Shown here one piece after another: positions 1 to 5,979 of a DNA stretch of 11,245 nt (the first letter of the stretch is position 1; every line of letters begins with the position of its first letter). The translations under genes were made by a program, and so were the position numbers. Under the pieces are notes generated by a model, which saw nothing but the letters and a program-made list of their open reading frames with translations, was not told the DNA's origin and ran no database searches. This DNA comes from UBA1664 sp964531715. Lineage in GTDB: Bacteria > Pseudomonadota > Alphaproteobacteria > Micavibrionales > UBA1664. The DNA is taken from positions 1 through 11,245 of the forward strand of contig CAZHEE010000020.1 in the NCBI GenBank assembly GCA_964531715.1, written 5' to 3'.

Positions 1-265
1 GGTCACCCACACCAATCTCACGAAAAGACTGCTCAATATCTTTGAAGATGAGGTCAAATAATATTTGAGAGTCACTTGTCCGACCGTTTTTAATTGCGGC
101 AATCATGACAGGCGCGGCGTGAAGTGCGATCATCTGAAACCGTCCTTGCGGTGTATCAGGCACATTATAATCTGTATAGAGGTGCGGATTGCGGGCTTGC
201 GCGACAATATCTTCATATTGCACTTGCAAATCGCTCTTACGGTTTTTCTTTAACGCGGAAAACAT
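1..265 (-). CDS. Ubiquinol-cytochrome c chaperone family protein (Cbp3-like), N-terminal part
   Basis: Partial gene of 88 codons; the C-terminus lies beyond the left edge. Reading the minus strand from the ATG at 263-265 gives a protein with the segments ARNPHLYTDYNVPDTPQGRF, MIALHA and LFDLIFKDIEQSFREIGVGD. These match the start of the ubiquinol-cytochrome c chaperone domain (Cbp3/UQCC family), which assists maturation of cytochrome b in the bc1 complex. A Shine-Dalgarno-like AGAGGA lies about 7 bases before the start. In many alphaproteobacteria this gene sits divergent to bamE, as here, and that placement supports the call. The role is inferred from family membership. Confidence 0.85.
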   Translation of the reverse strand, partial: MFSALKKNRKSDLQVQYEDIVAQARNPHLYTDYNVPDTPQGRFQMIALHAAPVMIAAIKNGRTSDSQILFDLIFKDIEQSFREIGVGD

Positions 266-315
266 GCTTAATCCTCTTTCCTTTTGATACAGATATAGCT
301 ATTTTGATGATTAAT
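266..315. promoter_or_regulatory. Divergent intergenic region between the cytochrome chaperone gene and bamE
   Basis: This 50-base gap must hold the 5' signals of both divergent genes. It is AT-rich. On the minus strand it carries the AGAGGA ribosome binding site of the chaperone gene. On the plus strand no strong -35/-10 pair or ribosome binding site can be named with confidence; TTGATA near 285 is a weak -35 candidate. Confidence 0.4.
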
Positions 316-759
316 ATGAAGTTTTTATTTTCAACTCTCTCAATTTTATTGTTTTGCGCGGCCTGTACCCCGAAGGAGCTGACACGTGGTAATTACTTGT
401 TTCCGGAAGATGTCGCCTCAATTCAAGCAGGCGCGTCAACTAAGCGTGATGTGTTGAATATTTTCGGTACACCGAGCGCTAAAGCCGTCTTTGACGAAAA
501 TATTTGGTATTATATTGGGCTTAAAACCGAAAAAACCAGCTTTTTTGATGAGGATGTGACGGGCCGTCAAACGGTTCAGGTCACGTTTGATGAAAATGAC
601 CGTGTGGTAGCTATCGAAAATTTGGATACACAAGCCGTCGATGTGCCTAAATCGCGCCGCGTGACCCCGACCTCAGGTAATGAAGTGACCATTCTCCAAC
701 AGATGCTTGGTAATATCGGAAAATTCAACGCACCCGATGCAGGTAATCCTGCGCAATAG
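316..759 (+). CDS. bamE: Outer membrane protein assembly factor BamE (SmpA/OmlA family lipoprotein)
   Basis: A 147-residue lipoprotein predicted to be an accessory part of the BAM complex, which inserts beta-barrel proteins into the outer membrane. The start at 316 puts a hydrophobic signal at residues 3-16 followed by Cys17 (FCAAC), a somewhat unusual lipobox because the -3 residue is Cys. The core shows the SmpA/OmlA pattern: IQAGASTKRDVLNIFGTPS, then WYYIGLKTE and VQVTFDENDRVVAIENLD. The open frame continues upstream to 124, but that part overlaps the divergent chaperone gene and has no signal character. An ATG at 307 would add three residues and cannot be excluded; neither start has a clear ribosome binding site. 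It ends 5 bases from the convergent FliL-like gene. Confidence 0.92.
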   Translation: MKFLFSTLSILLFCAACTPKELTRGNYLFPEDVASIQAGASTKRDVLNIFGTPSAKAVFDENIWYYIGLKTEKTSFFDEDVTGRQTVQVTFDENDRVVAIENLDTQAVDVPKSRRVTPTSGNEVTILQQMLGNIGKFNAPDAGNPAQ

Positions 760-764
760 TTTGC

Positions 765-1196
765 TTAAGCAGGGCGTTTTTGCATAACCTGCACGAGCAC
801 ATCCGAAACAATATCATCACCCAGAACTTTTGAACTCATCAGGTTCAAACGCTCTTTCAGGTAAGTGATTGGAATAATGCCATTAGCGGGGGCTTTATGG
901 GCGAATGCACCGTACAGGTCGCTGAGATACGCATCGGTCAGGCGGGGTTGATATTTTGTCACCGTGTCGGCCTTTTCCTGAGAATCAACCTCAACTGCAA
1001 CAACAAGGCTGACAACTTGTGTCATGCCGTTTGCGTCGATGACCGGGAGGATAAGGGGTTGAAGCTCAACAAAATGAATGCCGGAGTCATCGCCTTCTTC
1101 TTTGTCCTTGTCGGCGGCGTTAGCACTCGCGCCTGATAAAATAAGCGTAAAGCAAAACAGACAAGATACAAAAAAGCGAGATGATAAAAAGCGCAT
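765..1196 (-). CDS. Small exported FliL-like protein
   Basis: A 143-residue protein with a clear signal peptide: a basic N-terminus, a hydrophobic stretch at about residues 8-22, and likely cleavage after Ala27 (SANA/ADK). A short acidic linker (DKEEGDD) follows, then HFVELQPLILPVI and VSLVVAVEVDS. That pattern resembles the periplasmic domain of flagellar FliL: a 'Y/F-V-x-L-x-P-L' strand, a second strand of a secreted small domain, and a C-terminal helix region ending in DVLVQVMQKRP. Unlike true FliL it appears to be released rather than membrane anchored, and no flagellar gene is near. A good ribosome binding site (GAAGGG, 5 bases from the ATG) supports the start. The fold link is inference; the function is unknown. 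Confidence 0.75.
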   Translation of the reverse strand: MRFLSSRFFVSCLFCFTLILSGASANAADKDKEEGDDSGIHFVELQPLILPVIDANGMTQVVSLVVAVEVDSQEKADTVTKYQPRLTDAYLSDLYGAFAHKAPANGIIPITYLKERLNLMSSKVLGDDIVSDVLVQVMQKRPA

Positions 1197-1318
1197 GGCG
1201 ACCCTTCAAATAATATTAACCCTGTAAAATAGTATTGATGATTTACGTTAATATTCTTTAAGGAATAGTTTGAATTCGAAATGATTGTTTAACTGCAATT
1301 TATCGTCATTGCGAGAAA

Positions 1319-1777
1319 CTACCGTAAATTCTTCGCCTGGCGGTCGAGGATAGCATTAACCAGGCCGGCCTCTTTCTTCTCAAAAAATCCATGGGCAATA
1401 TTCACATAGTCATTGATGATCACCGCGGTTTCAGCCTCATGATGGGCGAGGAGCTCGTAAAGTCCGCAAAATAAAATCGATTGGAGGAGGGGCTCTGGTG
1501 ATTTGCTGTTCATTGCGCCTGTCACCATGTCATTCAGCTGTTGCCGTTTATCCGACACGCCACTCAATATTTTTGAAAGCAAGGATAGCTCGGCAGGAAT
1601 ATATGTATCACCTTCAACCTCTTTTCCCATGCGGCGCTCAACATAATCCTGATAAGTCGATTTATCATCCAAGCCCGATAAAGCCATCTGATACAGGCAT
1701 TGCACGGCCGTCATCCGCGCGGCGGTTATCCGCGCCTTTTTTGACGGCTTTTTCGATTTGGCTTTTTGTTCGGTCAT
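1319..1777 (-). CDS. nusB: Transcription antitermination factor NusB
   Basis: A 152-residue protein matching NusB, the RNA-binding factor that with NusE (S10) binds boxA and supports antitermination of rRNA operons. The N-terminus is a lysine-rich tail (residues 4-15), common in alphaproteobacterial NusB. It is followed by ARMTAVQCLYQMALSG (about 20-35), a middle SLLSKILSGV, LLQSILFCGLYELLAH, and the diagnostic VIINDYVNIAHGFF near the C-terminus, then GLVNAILDRQAKNLR. The ATG at 1775-1777 is preferred over an in-frame GTG three codons upstream. Only a weak ribosome binding site is visible. It lies downstream of ribH-ribE, an arrangement seen in many alphaproteobacteria, but here a 260-base gap with an inverted repeat separates it from ribE. 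Confidence 0.95.
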   Translation of the reverse strand: MTEQKAKSKKPSKKARITAARMTAVQCLYQMALSGLDDKSTYQDYVERRMGKEVEGDTYIPAELSLLSKILSGVSDKRQQLNDMVTGAMNSKSPEPLLQSILFCGLYELLAHHEAETAVIINDYVNIAHGFFEKKEAGLVNAILDRQAKNLR

Positions 1778-1846
1778 AAGAAGCACTTACTTAAACCATT
1801 TCGTCTGTATTTCCAAGTATCTCTTTAAAAATAGCTATTTGATTTA

Positions 1847-2015
1847 CACAGGAAGGCACAAAGACACGAAGTTTTATTGTCTATATAAAGATATTCATCT
1901 ATGGAAAGATTTTTACTGTCATTCTTTCAATATTTTAACATACATGAATTGCCTATGCATTTTGCTCTCTTATGATAAATTTATATTTTTCTTGGCGTCT
2001 TTGTGTCTTCTCGTG
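1847..2015. repeat. Inverted repeat pair bounding an AT-rich spacer between ribE and nusB
   Basis: The left arm at 1847-1871 contains GGCACAAAGACACGAAG. The right arm at 1991-2015 contains CTTGGCGTCTTTGTGTCTTC. Reverse-complementing the right arm aligns with the left over 25 bases with 20 identities. The roughly 120 bases between the arms are AT-rich with no convincing gene. ACAAAGACACGAAG-type motifs recur in intergenic DNA of many unrelated bacteria. The pair could be the ends of a small non-autonomous element or a foldback structure; which one is not known. Confidence 0.6.
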
Positions 2016-2046
2016 AAAACATTTACTTGTACGGGATAGAGATAAT

Positions 2047-2649
2047 TTAATTCCGATCCATCACGGCCTCGATTGAGCGAATAGCATAGCGGGCGATTGT
2101 ATCAATCTCGATATTCAGCCTATCACCGACTTGCTTTCCCCTAAGTGTCGTCACATCCCACGTATGCGGAATAATATTGACGCCAAAGCTATTCTCGCTC
2201 ACCTCATTCACGGTCAGGGAAATACCATCCAGCGCAACACATCCTTTCGGCGCGATATAGCGCATCAGGTCGTGAGGCGGCTTTATAGTGAGGCGATGAG
2301 ATTCGCCTTCAGGTGTAATGGTGGTTATCTCGGCAAGGCCGTCCACATGGCCTGTGACGATATGCCCGCCCATCTCATCCCCCATCTTCAGCGATGTTTC
2401 AAGATTAATGCGCGTACCTTTCGCCCATCCAACCAGATTGGTTTTAGATAAAGTCTCGGCAGAAACATCCGTTGCAAAAACTTTGCCCTCTTTCTCAACC
2501 ACAGTAAGGCAGCAGCCTGAGTGAGAGATGGACGCCCCAATCGGCACGCCCTCCAAATTTATATCGGTTTTGATAAAGAAACGCGGGTCGCCGCGCTCCT
2601 TGTCAATATCGACGACTTCACCGATAGTTTGAATTATGCCGGTAAACAT
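2047..2649 (-). CDS. ribE: Riboflavin synthase, alpha chain
   Basis: A 200-residue enzyme that dismutates two 6,7-dimethyl-8-ribityllumazine molecules to riboflavin, the last step of the pathway. It starts with the hallmark MFTGII. It shows the internal duplication of the family: repeat one with GASISHSGCCLTV (about 38-50), the joining motif GGHIVTGHVDG (about 94-104), and repeat two with GCVALDGISLTVNEV (about 136-150). Length is normal. The start lies 2 bases after the ribH stop codon with no clear ribosome binding site, so translational coupling to ribH is likely. It takes as substrate the product of the neighbouring lumazine synthase. Confidence 0.97.
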   Translation of the reverse strand: MFTGIIQTIGEVVDIDKERGDPRFFIKTDINLEGVPIGASISHSGCCLTVVEKEGKVFATDVSAETLSKTNLVGWAKGTRINLETSLKMGDEMGGHIVTGHVDGLAEITTITPEGESHRLTIKPPHDLMRYIAPKGCVALDGISLTVNEVSENSFGVNIIPHTWDVTTLRGKQVGDRLNIEIDTIARYAIRSIEAVMDRN

Positions 2650-2651
2650 GT

Positions 2652-3125
2652 CTACGCGACTTGCTTTAGATTGGCTGTTTCAGTTAATTCAAGCATCATC
2701 ATAGCAGCATTGGCTGCTTCCTGTCCTTTTTTCACCATATGTTTGACAAAAAAATCAATATTATCTTGCAAATGTTCTTGAAAGGCTTGTGGCGTTAAAA
2801 CAACCGATAAAAACGGTTTGTTTGTCTTAAGGGAAACGTCCACAACTCCGCGAACGACCTCTTGCCCGACAAATTCATGGCGATAAATCAGTCCGTTAAC
2901 GACAAAACCGATACCGACAGCCAAATCATATTCACCCTGAAGACATTGTTGTCCTATAAGAGGAATTTCAAGACTTCCCGGAACTTCAAAAACATCAATG
3001 CTGTTTTCACTAATACCCTTTCCAGTAAGCGTTGTGATGAATGACTGTTCTGCCGATTTTGTAATTTCGGTATTCCAGCTCGACGCAGTAATTACTGCTA
3101 TTTTTGTAAAGTTTGTCTGACTCAT
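2652..3125 (-). CDS. ribH: 6,7-dimethyl-8-ribityllumazine synthase, type II (RibH2-like)
   Basis: A 157-residue lumazine synthase, condensing the ribityl-aminouracil intermediate with dihydroxybutanone phosphate. Motifs seen: ITASSWNTEIT with Trp17 at the substrate-stacking position, FEVPGSLEIPL (46-56), IYRHEFV with His83 as the expected catalytic histidine, FLSVVLTPQAFQE (105-117), and DFF-x-x-H-x-x-x-KG-x-EAA near the end. The IYRH-x-FV, LSVVLTP and DFF..KG.EAA segments resemble Brucella/Mesorhizobium RibH2 (the decameric type II enzyme) more than the 60-meric RibH1 type. The start at 3125 is fixed by an AAGGAGC ribosome binding site; the frame open to 3158 is a chance extension. The gene is first in the unit downstream of the FMN riboswitch. 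Confidence 0.93.
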   Translation of the reverse strand: MSQTNFTKIAVITASSWNTEITKSAEQSFITTLTGKGISENSIDVFEVPGSLEIPLIGQQCLQGEYDLAVGIGFVVNGLIYRHEFVGQEVVRGVVDVSLKTNKPFLSVVLTPQAFQEHLQDNIDFFVKHMVKKGQEAANAAMMMLELTETANLKQVA

Positions 3126-3134
3126 GGTTTTAAA

Positions 3135-3141
3135 GCTCCTT
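3135..3141 (-). promoter_or_regulatory. Ribosome binding site of ribH
   Basis: AAGGAGC on the minus strand, 9 bases before the ATG at 3123-3125. It decides the start against the longer open frame from 3158. It is a plausible control point for the riboswitch upstream. Confidence 0.75.
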
Positions 3142-3180
3142 TCATTTGCATTGACCACAAATCAGGGCATAAAACCAACG

Positions 3181-3213
3181 CGCCCGAAACCGCATGAAAA
3201 CCATACGGGGGCG
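3181..3213 (-). promoter_or_regulatory. Candidate expression-platform hairpin of the FMN riboswitch
   Basis: On the minus-strand RNA, CGCCC pairs with GGGCG and CCGUAUG pairs with CAUGCGG (one G-U pair) around a 5-base loop. A 4-base bulge separates the two helices. Only a short U-rich run (GGUUUUAU) follows, so it would be a weak terminator. It lies between the riboswitch aptamer and the ribH ribosome binding site. Its role as the switching element is inference. Confidence 0.5.
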
Positions 3214-3221
3214 ATTGATTT

Positions 3222-3364
3222 ATTCTCTTCCATCCGGACTATCACCGTCGGCCAAGGAGTCTCACCTTGTCTGCTTGACCCTCTTCATACATGAAGAAGC
3301 GCTCGCGGGCTTGCCTATAAAATAGGCTTACCGCCGGTAGGGATTTTCACCCTGCCCTGAGAAT
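3222..3364 (-). promoter_or_regulatory. FMN riboswitch (RFN element)
   Basis: The minus strand carries the conserved aptamer blocks in order: TCAGGGCAGGGTGAAAATCC, CCTACCGGCGGTAAG, a variable stem with GCCTATTTTATAGGC, GCCCGCGAGCG, GTCAAGCAGA, GGTGAGACTCC, CCGACGGTGATAGTCCGGAT and GGAAGAGA. The closing stem P1 is ATTCTC (3359-3364 region) with GAGAAT (3222-3227). FMN binding to such elements lowers expression of the downstream riboflavin genes, here ribH and ribE. The aptamer is complete by eye. Confidence 0.97.
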
Positions 3365-3370
3365 GCTTTA

Positions 3371-3399
3371 AGCATAACCATGGATTTTCAATAATACAA
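3371..3399 (-). promoter_or_regulatory. Candidate promoter for the riboswitch-ribH-ribE unit
   Basis: On the minus strand, TTGTAT (3394-3399) and TATGCT (3371-3376) are separated by 17 bases. The expected transcription start near 3364 coincides with the first base of riboswitch helix P1. That agreement is the main support; each hexamer matches the sigma-70 consensus at only four of six positions. Confidence 0.45.
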
Positions 3400-3409
3400 G
3401 ATGTAAAAA

Positions 3410-4396
3410 TTAACCGATTTTGACTTCACGTAAAATCTCGTCAATCACTTCCGCCGCGCCGACATTATCTTTCAAGGCATCTTCGGAAATGGGGAGGCGA
3501 TGGCGGAGGCAGCTATAAATCATCGCCTTGATATCGCCTTCCTCAACTTCATTACGGCCTTTAAACCAAGCATGGGCACGAACGGCACGATCAAGCGCGA
3601 GTGACCCACGTGGTGAAACGCCCTCACGGATACAGGATTTGAGTTGATAGCTGTAACGTTCGGGGTAACGTGTGGCAAATACGCAATCGATAATATAACG
3701 CTCCATCTCCGGTGCAATCGCAATATTATCAATCTCTGCGCGTGCCTTGAAAATTGTTTCTTGCGGCAGGACTTTAATATCCTCCTTCGGTTTTTTATTG
3801 TTGCCTGTCTCTGTCCTCTCTTCACCGCGGACGAGGCGCAGGACCTGAACCTCTGATTCTTCATCGGGGTAATCAATCGCAACATGCATCATAAAACGGT
3901 CGAGTTGAGCCTCAGCCATCGGGTTTGTCCCATGTTGCTTGCTCGGGTTCATGGTCGCCATCACCATGAAAAGGGGTGGTAGCTTATGCGCGACTGCGGC
4001 AACGGTGACTTGCCGTTCTTCCATGGCTTCCAGTAAGCAAGATTGCGCCTTGGCAGGGGCGCGGTTTATCTCATCGGCGAGAACGAGGTTGGCAAAAATC
4101 GGGCCTTTCACGAATTTATAGCTGTGCGTACCATCCTCATGTGTAAAAAGAATTTCCTCGCCGGTAATATCGCGCGGCCGTAAATCGGGCGCAAACTGGA
4201 TGCGGTTGAACTCGCATTCAATATATTTCGCCAAACCTTTAATGGCGCGGGTTTTCGCCAAACCGGGCAAGCCTTCAATAAGCAAGTTGCCGTTACAAAG
4301 GATTGAAACAATGAGGTGATCGACAATATCTTCCTGCCCGATGATGGTTTTCATCACACCTTGTTTAAGATATTGAATATCTGAAAGGACTGTCAT
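3410..4396 (-). CDS. MoxR-family AAA+ ATPase
   Basis: A 328-residue AAA+ ATPase. Walker A is GLPGLAKT (42-49), Walker B is LVLADE (104-109) followed by INRAPAKAQSCLLEAMEE, sensor 1 is MATMNP (146-151), and DRF follows EAQL at about 165. A C-terminal lid region carries SPRGSLALDRAVRAHA. These are the hallmarks of MoxR proteins, which act as chaperone-like ATPases, usually with von Willebrand factor A or DUF58 partners encoded next door. No such partner is present on either side here: the riboswitch follows directly, and an AT-rich gap precedes. No clear ribosome binding site is visible before the ATG at 4394-4396. The client or process is unknown. Confidence 0.93.
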   Translation of the reverse strand: MTVLSDIQYLKQGVMKTIIGQEDIVDHLIVSILCNGNLLIEGLPGLAKTRAIKGLAKYIECEFNRIQFAPDLRPRDITGEEILFTHEDGTHSYKFVKGPIFANLVLADEINRAPAKAQSCLLEAMEERQVTVAAVAHKLPPLFMVMATMNPSKQHGTNPMAEAQLDRFMMHVAIDYPDEESEVQVLRLVRGEERTETGNNKKPKEDIKVLPQETIFKARAEIDNIAIAPEMERYIIDCVFATRYPERYSYQLKSCIREGVSPRGSLALDRAVRAHAWFKGRNEVEEGDIKAMIYSCLRHRLPISEDALKDNVGAAEVIDEILREVKIG

Positions 4397-4716
4397 AACG
4401 CTATTTTATCATAAAGTGAAAGCGTTAACAGGGTGTAAATATTATCTTGTTCTTCCAATCGAGCGGGGAAATCTATAATTATGGTTTTATAGGAAGATGC
4501 GAAAACATAAAGATACAAAATTTTGTTGCGCACAATTTTGATAAAATAATTACTAACACAGAAAAAAATATATATGTTAAATTATTATTTTTCTACTCGC
4601 TTTTTACTTATTTATTAAATCTAAGCCATTTTTTTAAATTTCTAATATTATTTTACTTAAGCGTTTTTTTTCTCGTTTTATCTCAAAGAAATTTTTCTGG
4701 ATATTGACCGCTCTAA
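4397..4716. other. AT-rich gene-free stretch
   Basis: About 320 bases upstream of the MoxR gene. From about 4500 to 4700 the sequence is very AT-rich, with long T runs, unlike the flanking genes. The only sizeable open frame (4447-4707, plus strand, TTG start) encodes low-complexity Phe/Leu/Tyr-rich residues without a ribosome binding site and is not credible. The stretch next to 4396 presumably contains the MoxR promoter, but no convincing pair of hexamers was found. The composition fits degenerated or foreign DNA next to the transposase remnant. Confidence 0.5.
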
Positions 4717-4897
4717 AAGGGTTTGCCCCGTATTGATCACACGGTTAATCCGTGAAATGAATGATCTTGTAATCAGCGGTATCTTTTATATAATTAAGAT
4801 CGGTTTGCAGTGGTGCGTTGCGCCTGAAGAGTATAACCTGCCGAACGCATCTGTGATTCTAGGTGATAGCAAGTATGATAGCGATGTGTTTTTCTAG
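4717..4897 (+). pseudogene. Decayed IS5-family (IS427-like) transposase fragment
   Basis: Two separated transposase segments are recognisable. In one frame, KGLPRID (4717-4737) resembles the RGVPRVDD motif. In another frame, from about 4763, DLVISGIFYIIKIGLQW followed by APEEY resembles the DDRRVISGI-Y-x-x-K-x-GLQWKDAPxEY start of such transposases. It runs straight into NLPNASVILGDSKYDSDVFF, which resembles the later 'LP-x-A-x-x-L-x-GDRGYDSDWF' motif around the second catalytic Asp, and then stops at 4895-4897. The middle of the protein, including the first catalytic Asp, is missing, and a frame change separates the first two parts. No terminal inverted repeats were found. The call rests on recalled motif similarity, not a search. 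Confidence 0.6.
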
Positions 4898-5973
4898 AGC
4901 TTGAATATAGCTGAGAAGCCTTGAACCAGTTCTTGATATGATTTTTGACCTTTGAATAATGCTTGATGCGCTTTTCGAAATGTTTTTTCTTCGATTTCAC
5001 TATTCATATACAAAATAGAATCTTTGGCACCGCAGGTTTCAAACAAGCCTGCAATCTTCTGATTTTTTGCATTAATCAGCGCGATACATTTGTCGCAGGT
5101 CGATGCGCCAAGCATGAGAGAATGCAGACGGTTTGAAATGACACAATCGCATGTGCGATAGAAATCCTGCATTGCCTTAATATCTGTTGCATTAAAATTT
5201 GTCTCGACTTCAAGTTTTAGGTCATCGCGCATAAAATCTGCGAGAGCTTTCATCCCCTTATCATCCCGCGCCACTTGCGAGGCAATGGCATAAGTTGTGT
5301 CTTCAGGCATAAGGGCAATGATCTCTTTCACACGTGATTGAACATCATCCAGCTGACCTTCATATTGATCCGTACGGAAGTTAAAGCAGATTTTTTGTGC
5401 GGGTTTTGTTGCAGCATTTGCATCATTATCAAACAAATGGAAAGCCAGATCAGGCAGCAAGCCGTCAACACGAATATTATTTTTTTCTAATAATTTCTTT
5501 GACATCTCATCGCGTACATAAAACCGATGGAGAAAATTGCTGCGTTTTTTGAGGTAAGCCAGATGGTTCTCCCCCATATTTTCAAAAGACACACCAAGGT
5601 GACAGATTTTGACACCGCATGCCTTTAAAAACGCAAAAAAGCCAAGCTTCGCAAAGCCAAGTATTTTCGCCTTGCCGCGCATCTCCCCCCCTTGTCCACC
5701 GGGGCAGAGGAAATAATAGCAATCCTGCTGCTTGATAAAGGAGAGATGCAGCATTGAAAAAAGAAGCTTTGGAAAAGCATGGTAAAATTGTGTGCCTTGC
5801 GTTTCGTTAATAGAAAGCGTCTCCGTAAATTCCGCAGGCATGCGGGATACATCAAGGTGAACATCGCCATTCTGTTGGGCGAGGCGTATCATTTCCCGAT
5901 TAATCAGCGCATCACCCATATTATCAAATTGGGTTTTAACACTGAAAAAAATCTGGGACTTGCTCTGGCTCAT
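4894..5973 (-). CDS. Polysaccharide pyruvyl transferase family protein
   Basis: A 359-residue protein of the polysaccharide pyruvyl transferase family (CsaB/WcaK/AmsJ-like), expected to transfer pyruvate from phosphoenolpyruvate onto a sugar as a ketal, usually on exopolysaccharide repeat units. Seen: FDNMGDALINREMI near the N-terminus (16-29), FLCPGGQGGE (88-97), CHLGVSFENMG (124-134), FYVRDEMS (151-158), a LPDLAF segment, and the family's VISNRLHSLMLGAST (278-292). It follows fcl by 6 bases, so it is likely co-transcribed and coupled. Its stop codon overlaps the end of the transposase fragment, so the natural C-terminus may have been altered by that insertion. The acceptor sugar cannot be told from sequence. 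Confidence 0.88.
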   Translation of the reverse strand: MSQSKSQIFFSVKTQFDNMGDALINREMIRLAQQNGDVHLDVSRMPAEFTETLSINETQGTQFYHAFPKLLFSMLHLSFIKQQDCYYFLCPGGQGGEMRGKAKILGFAKLGFFAFLKACGVKICHLGVSFENMGENHLAYLKKRSNFLHRFYVRDEMSKKLLEKNNIRVDGLLPDLAFHLFDNDANAATKPAQKICFNFRTDQYEGQLDDVQSRVKEIIALMPEDTTYAIASQVARDDKGMKALADFMRDDLKLEVETNFNATDIKAMQDFYRTCDCVISNRLHSLMLGASTCDKCIALINAKNQKIAGLFETCGAKDSILYMNSEIEEKTFRKAHQALFKGQKSYQELVQGFSAIFKL

Positions 5974-5979
5974 AGAGTT

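Noticed and set aside
124..315. Upstream extension of the bamE reading frame
   Set aside because: It overlaps the divergent chaperone gene, has no signal-peptide character, and would bury the lipoprotein signal inside the protein.
743..785. Possible bidirectional terminator between bamE and the FliL-like gene
   Set aside because: GCAGGTAATCCTGC and TGCTTAAGCA are short palindromes, but the stems are weak or lie inside coding sequence and the T run is poorly placed, so no terminator is called.
3520..3885. 121-residue minus-strand frame
   Set aside because: It is an out-of-frame shadow inside the MoxR gene, arginine-rich with no domain.
4447..4707. 86-residue plus-strand frame in the AT-rich gap
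   Set aside because: It starts at TTG without a ribosome binding site; its Phe/Leu/Tyr-rich sequence is what AT-rich DNA gives by chance, and no family is recognisable.
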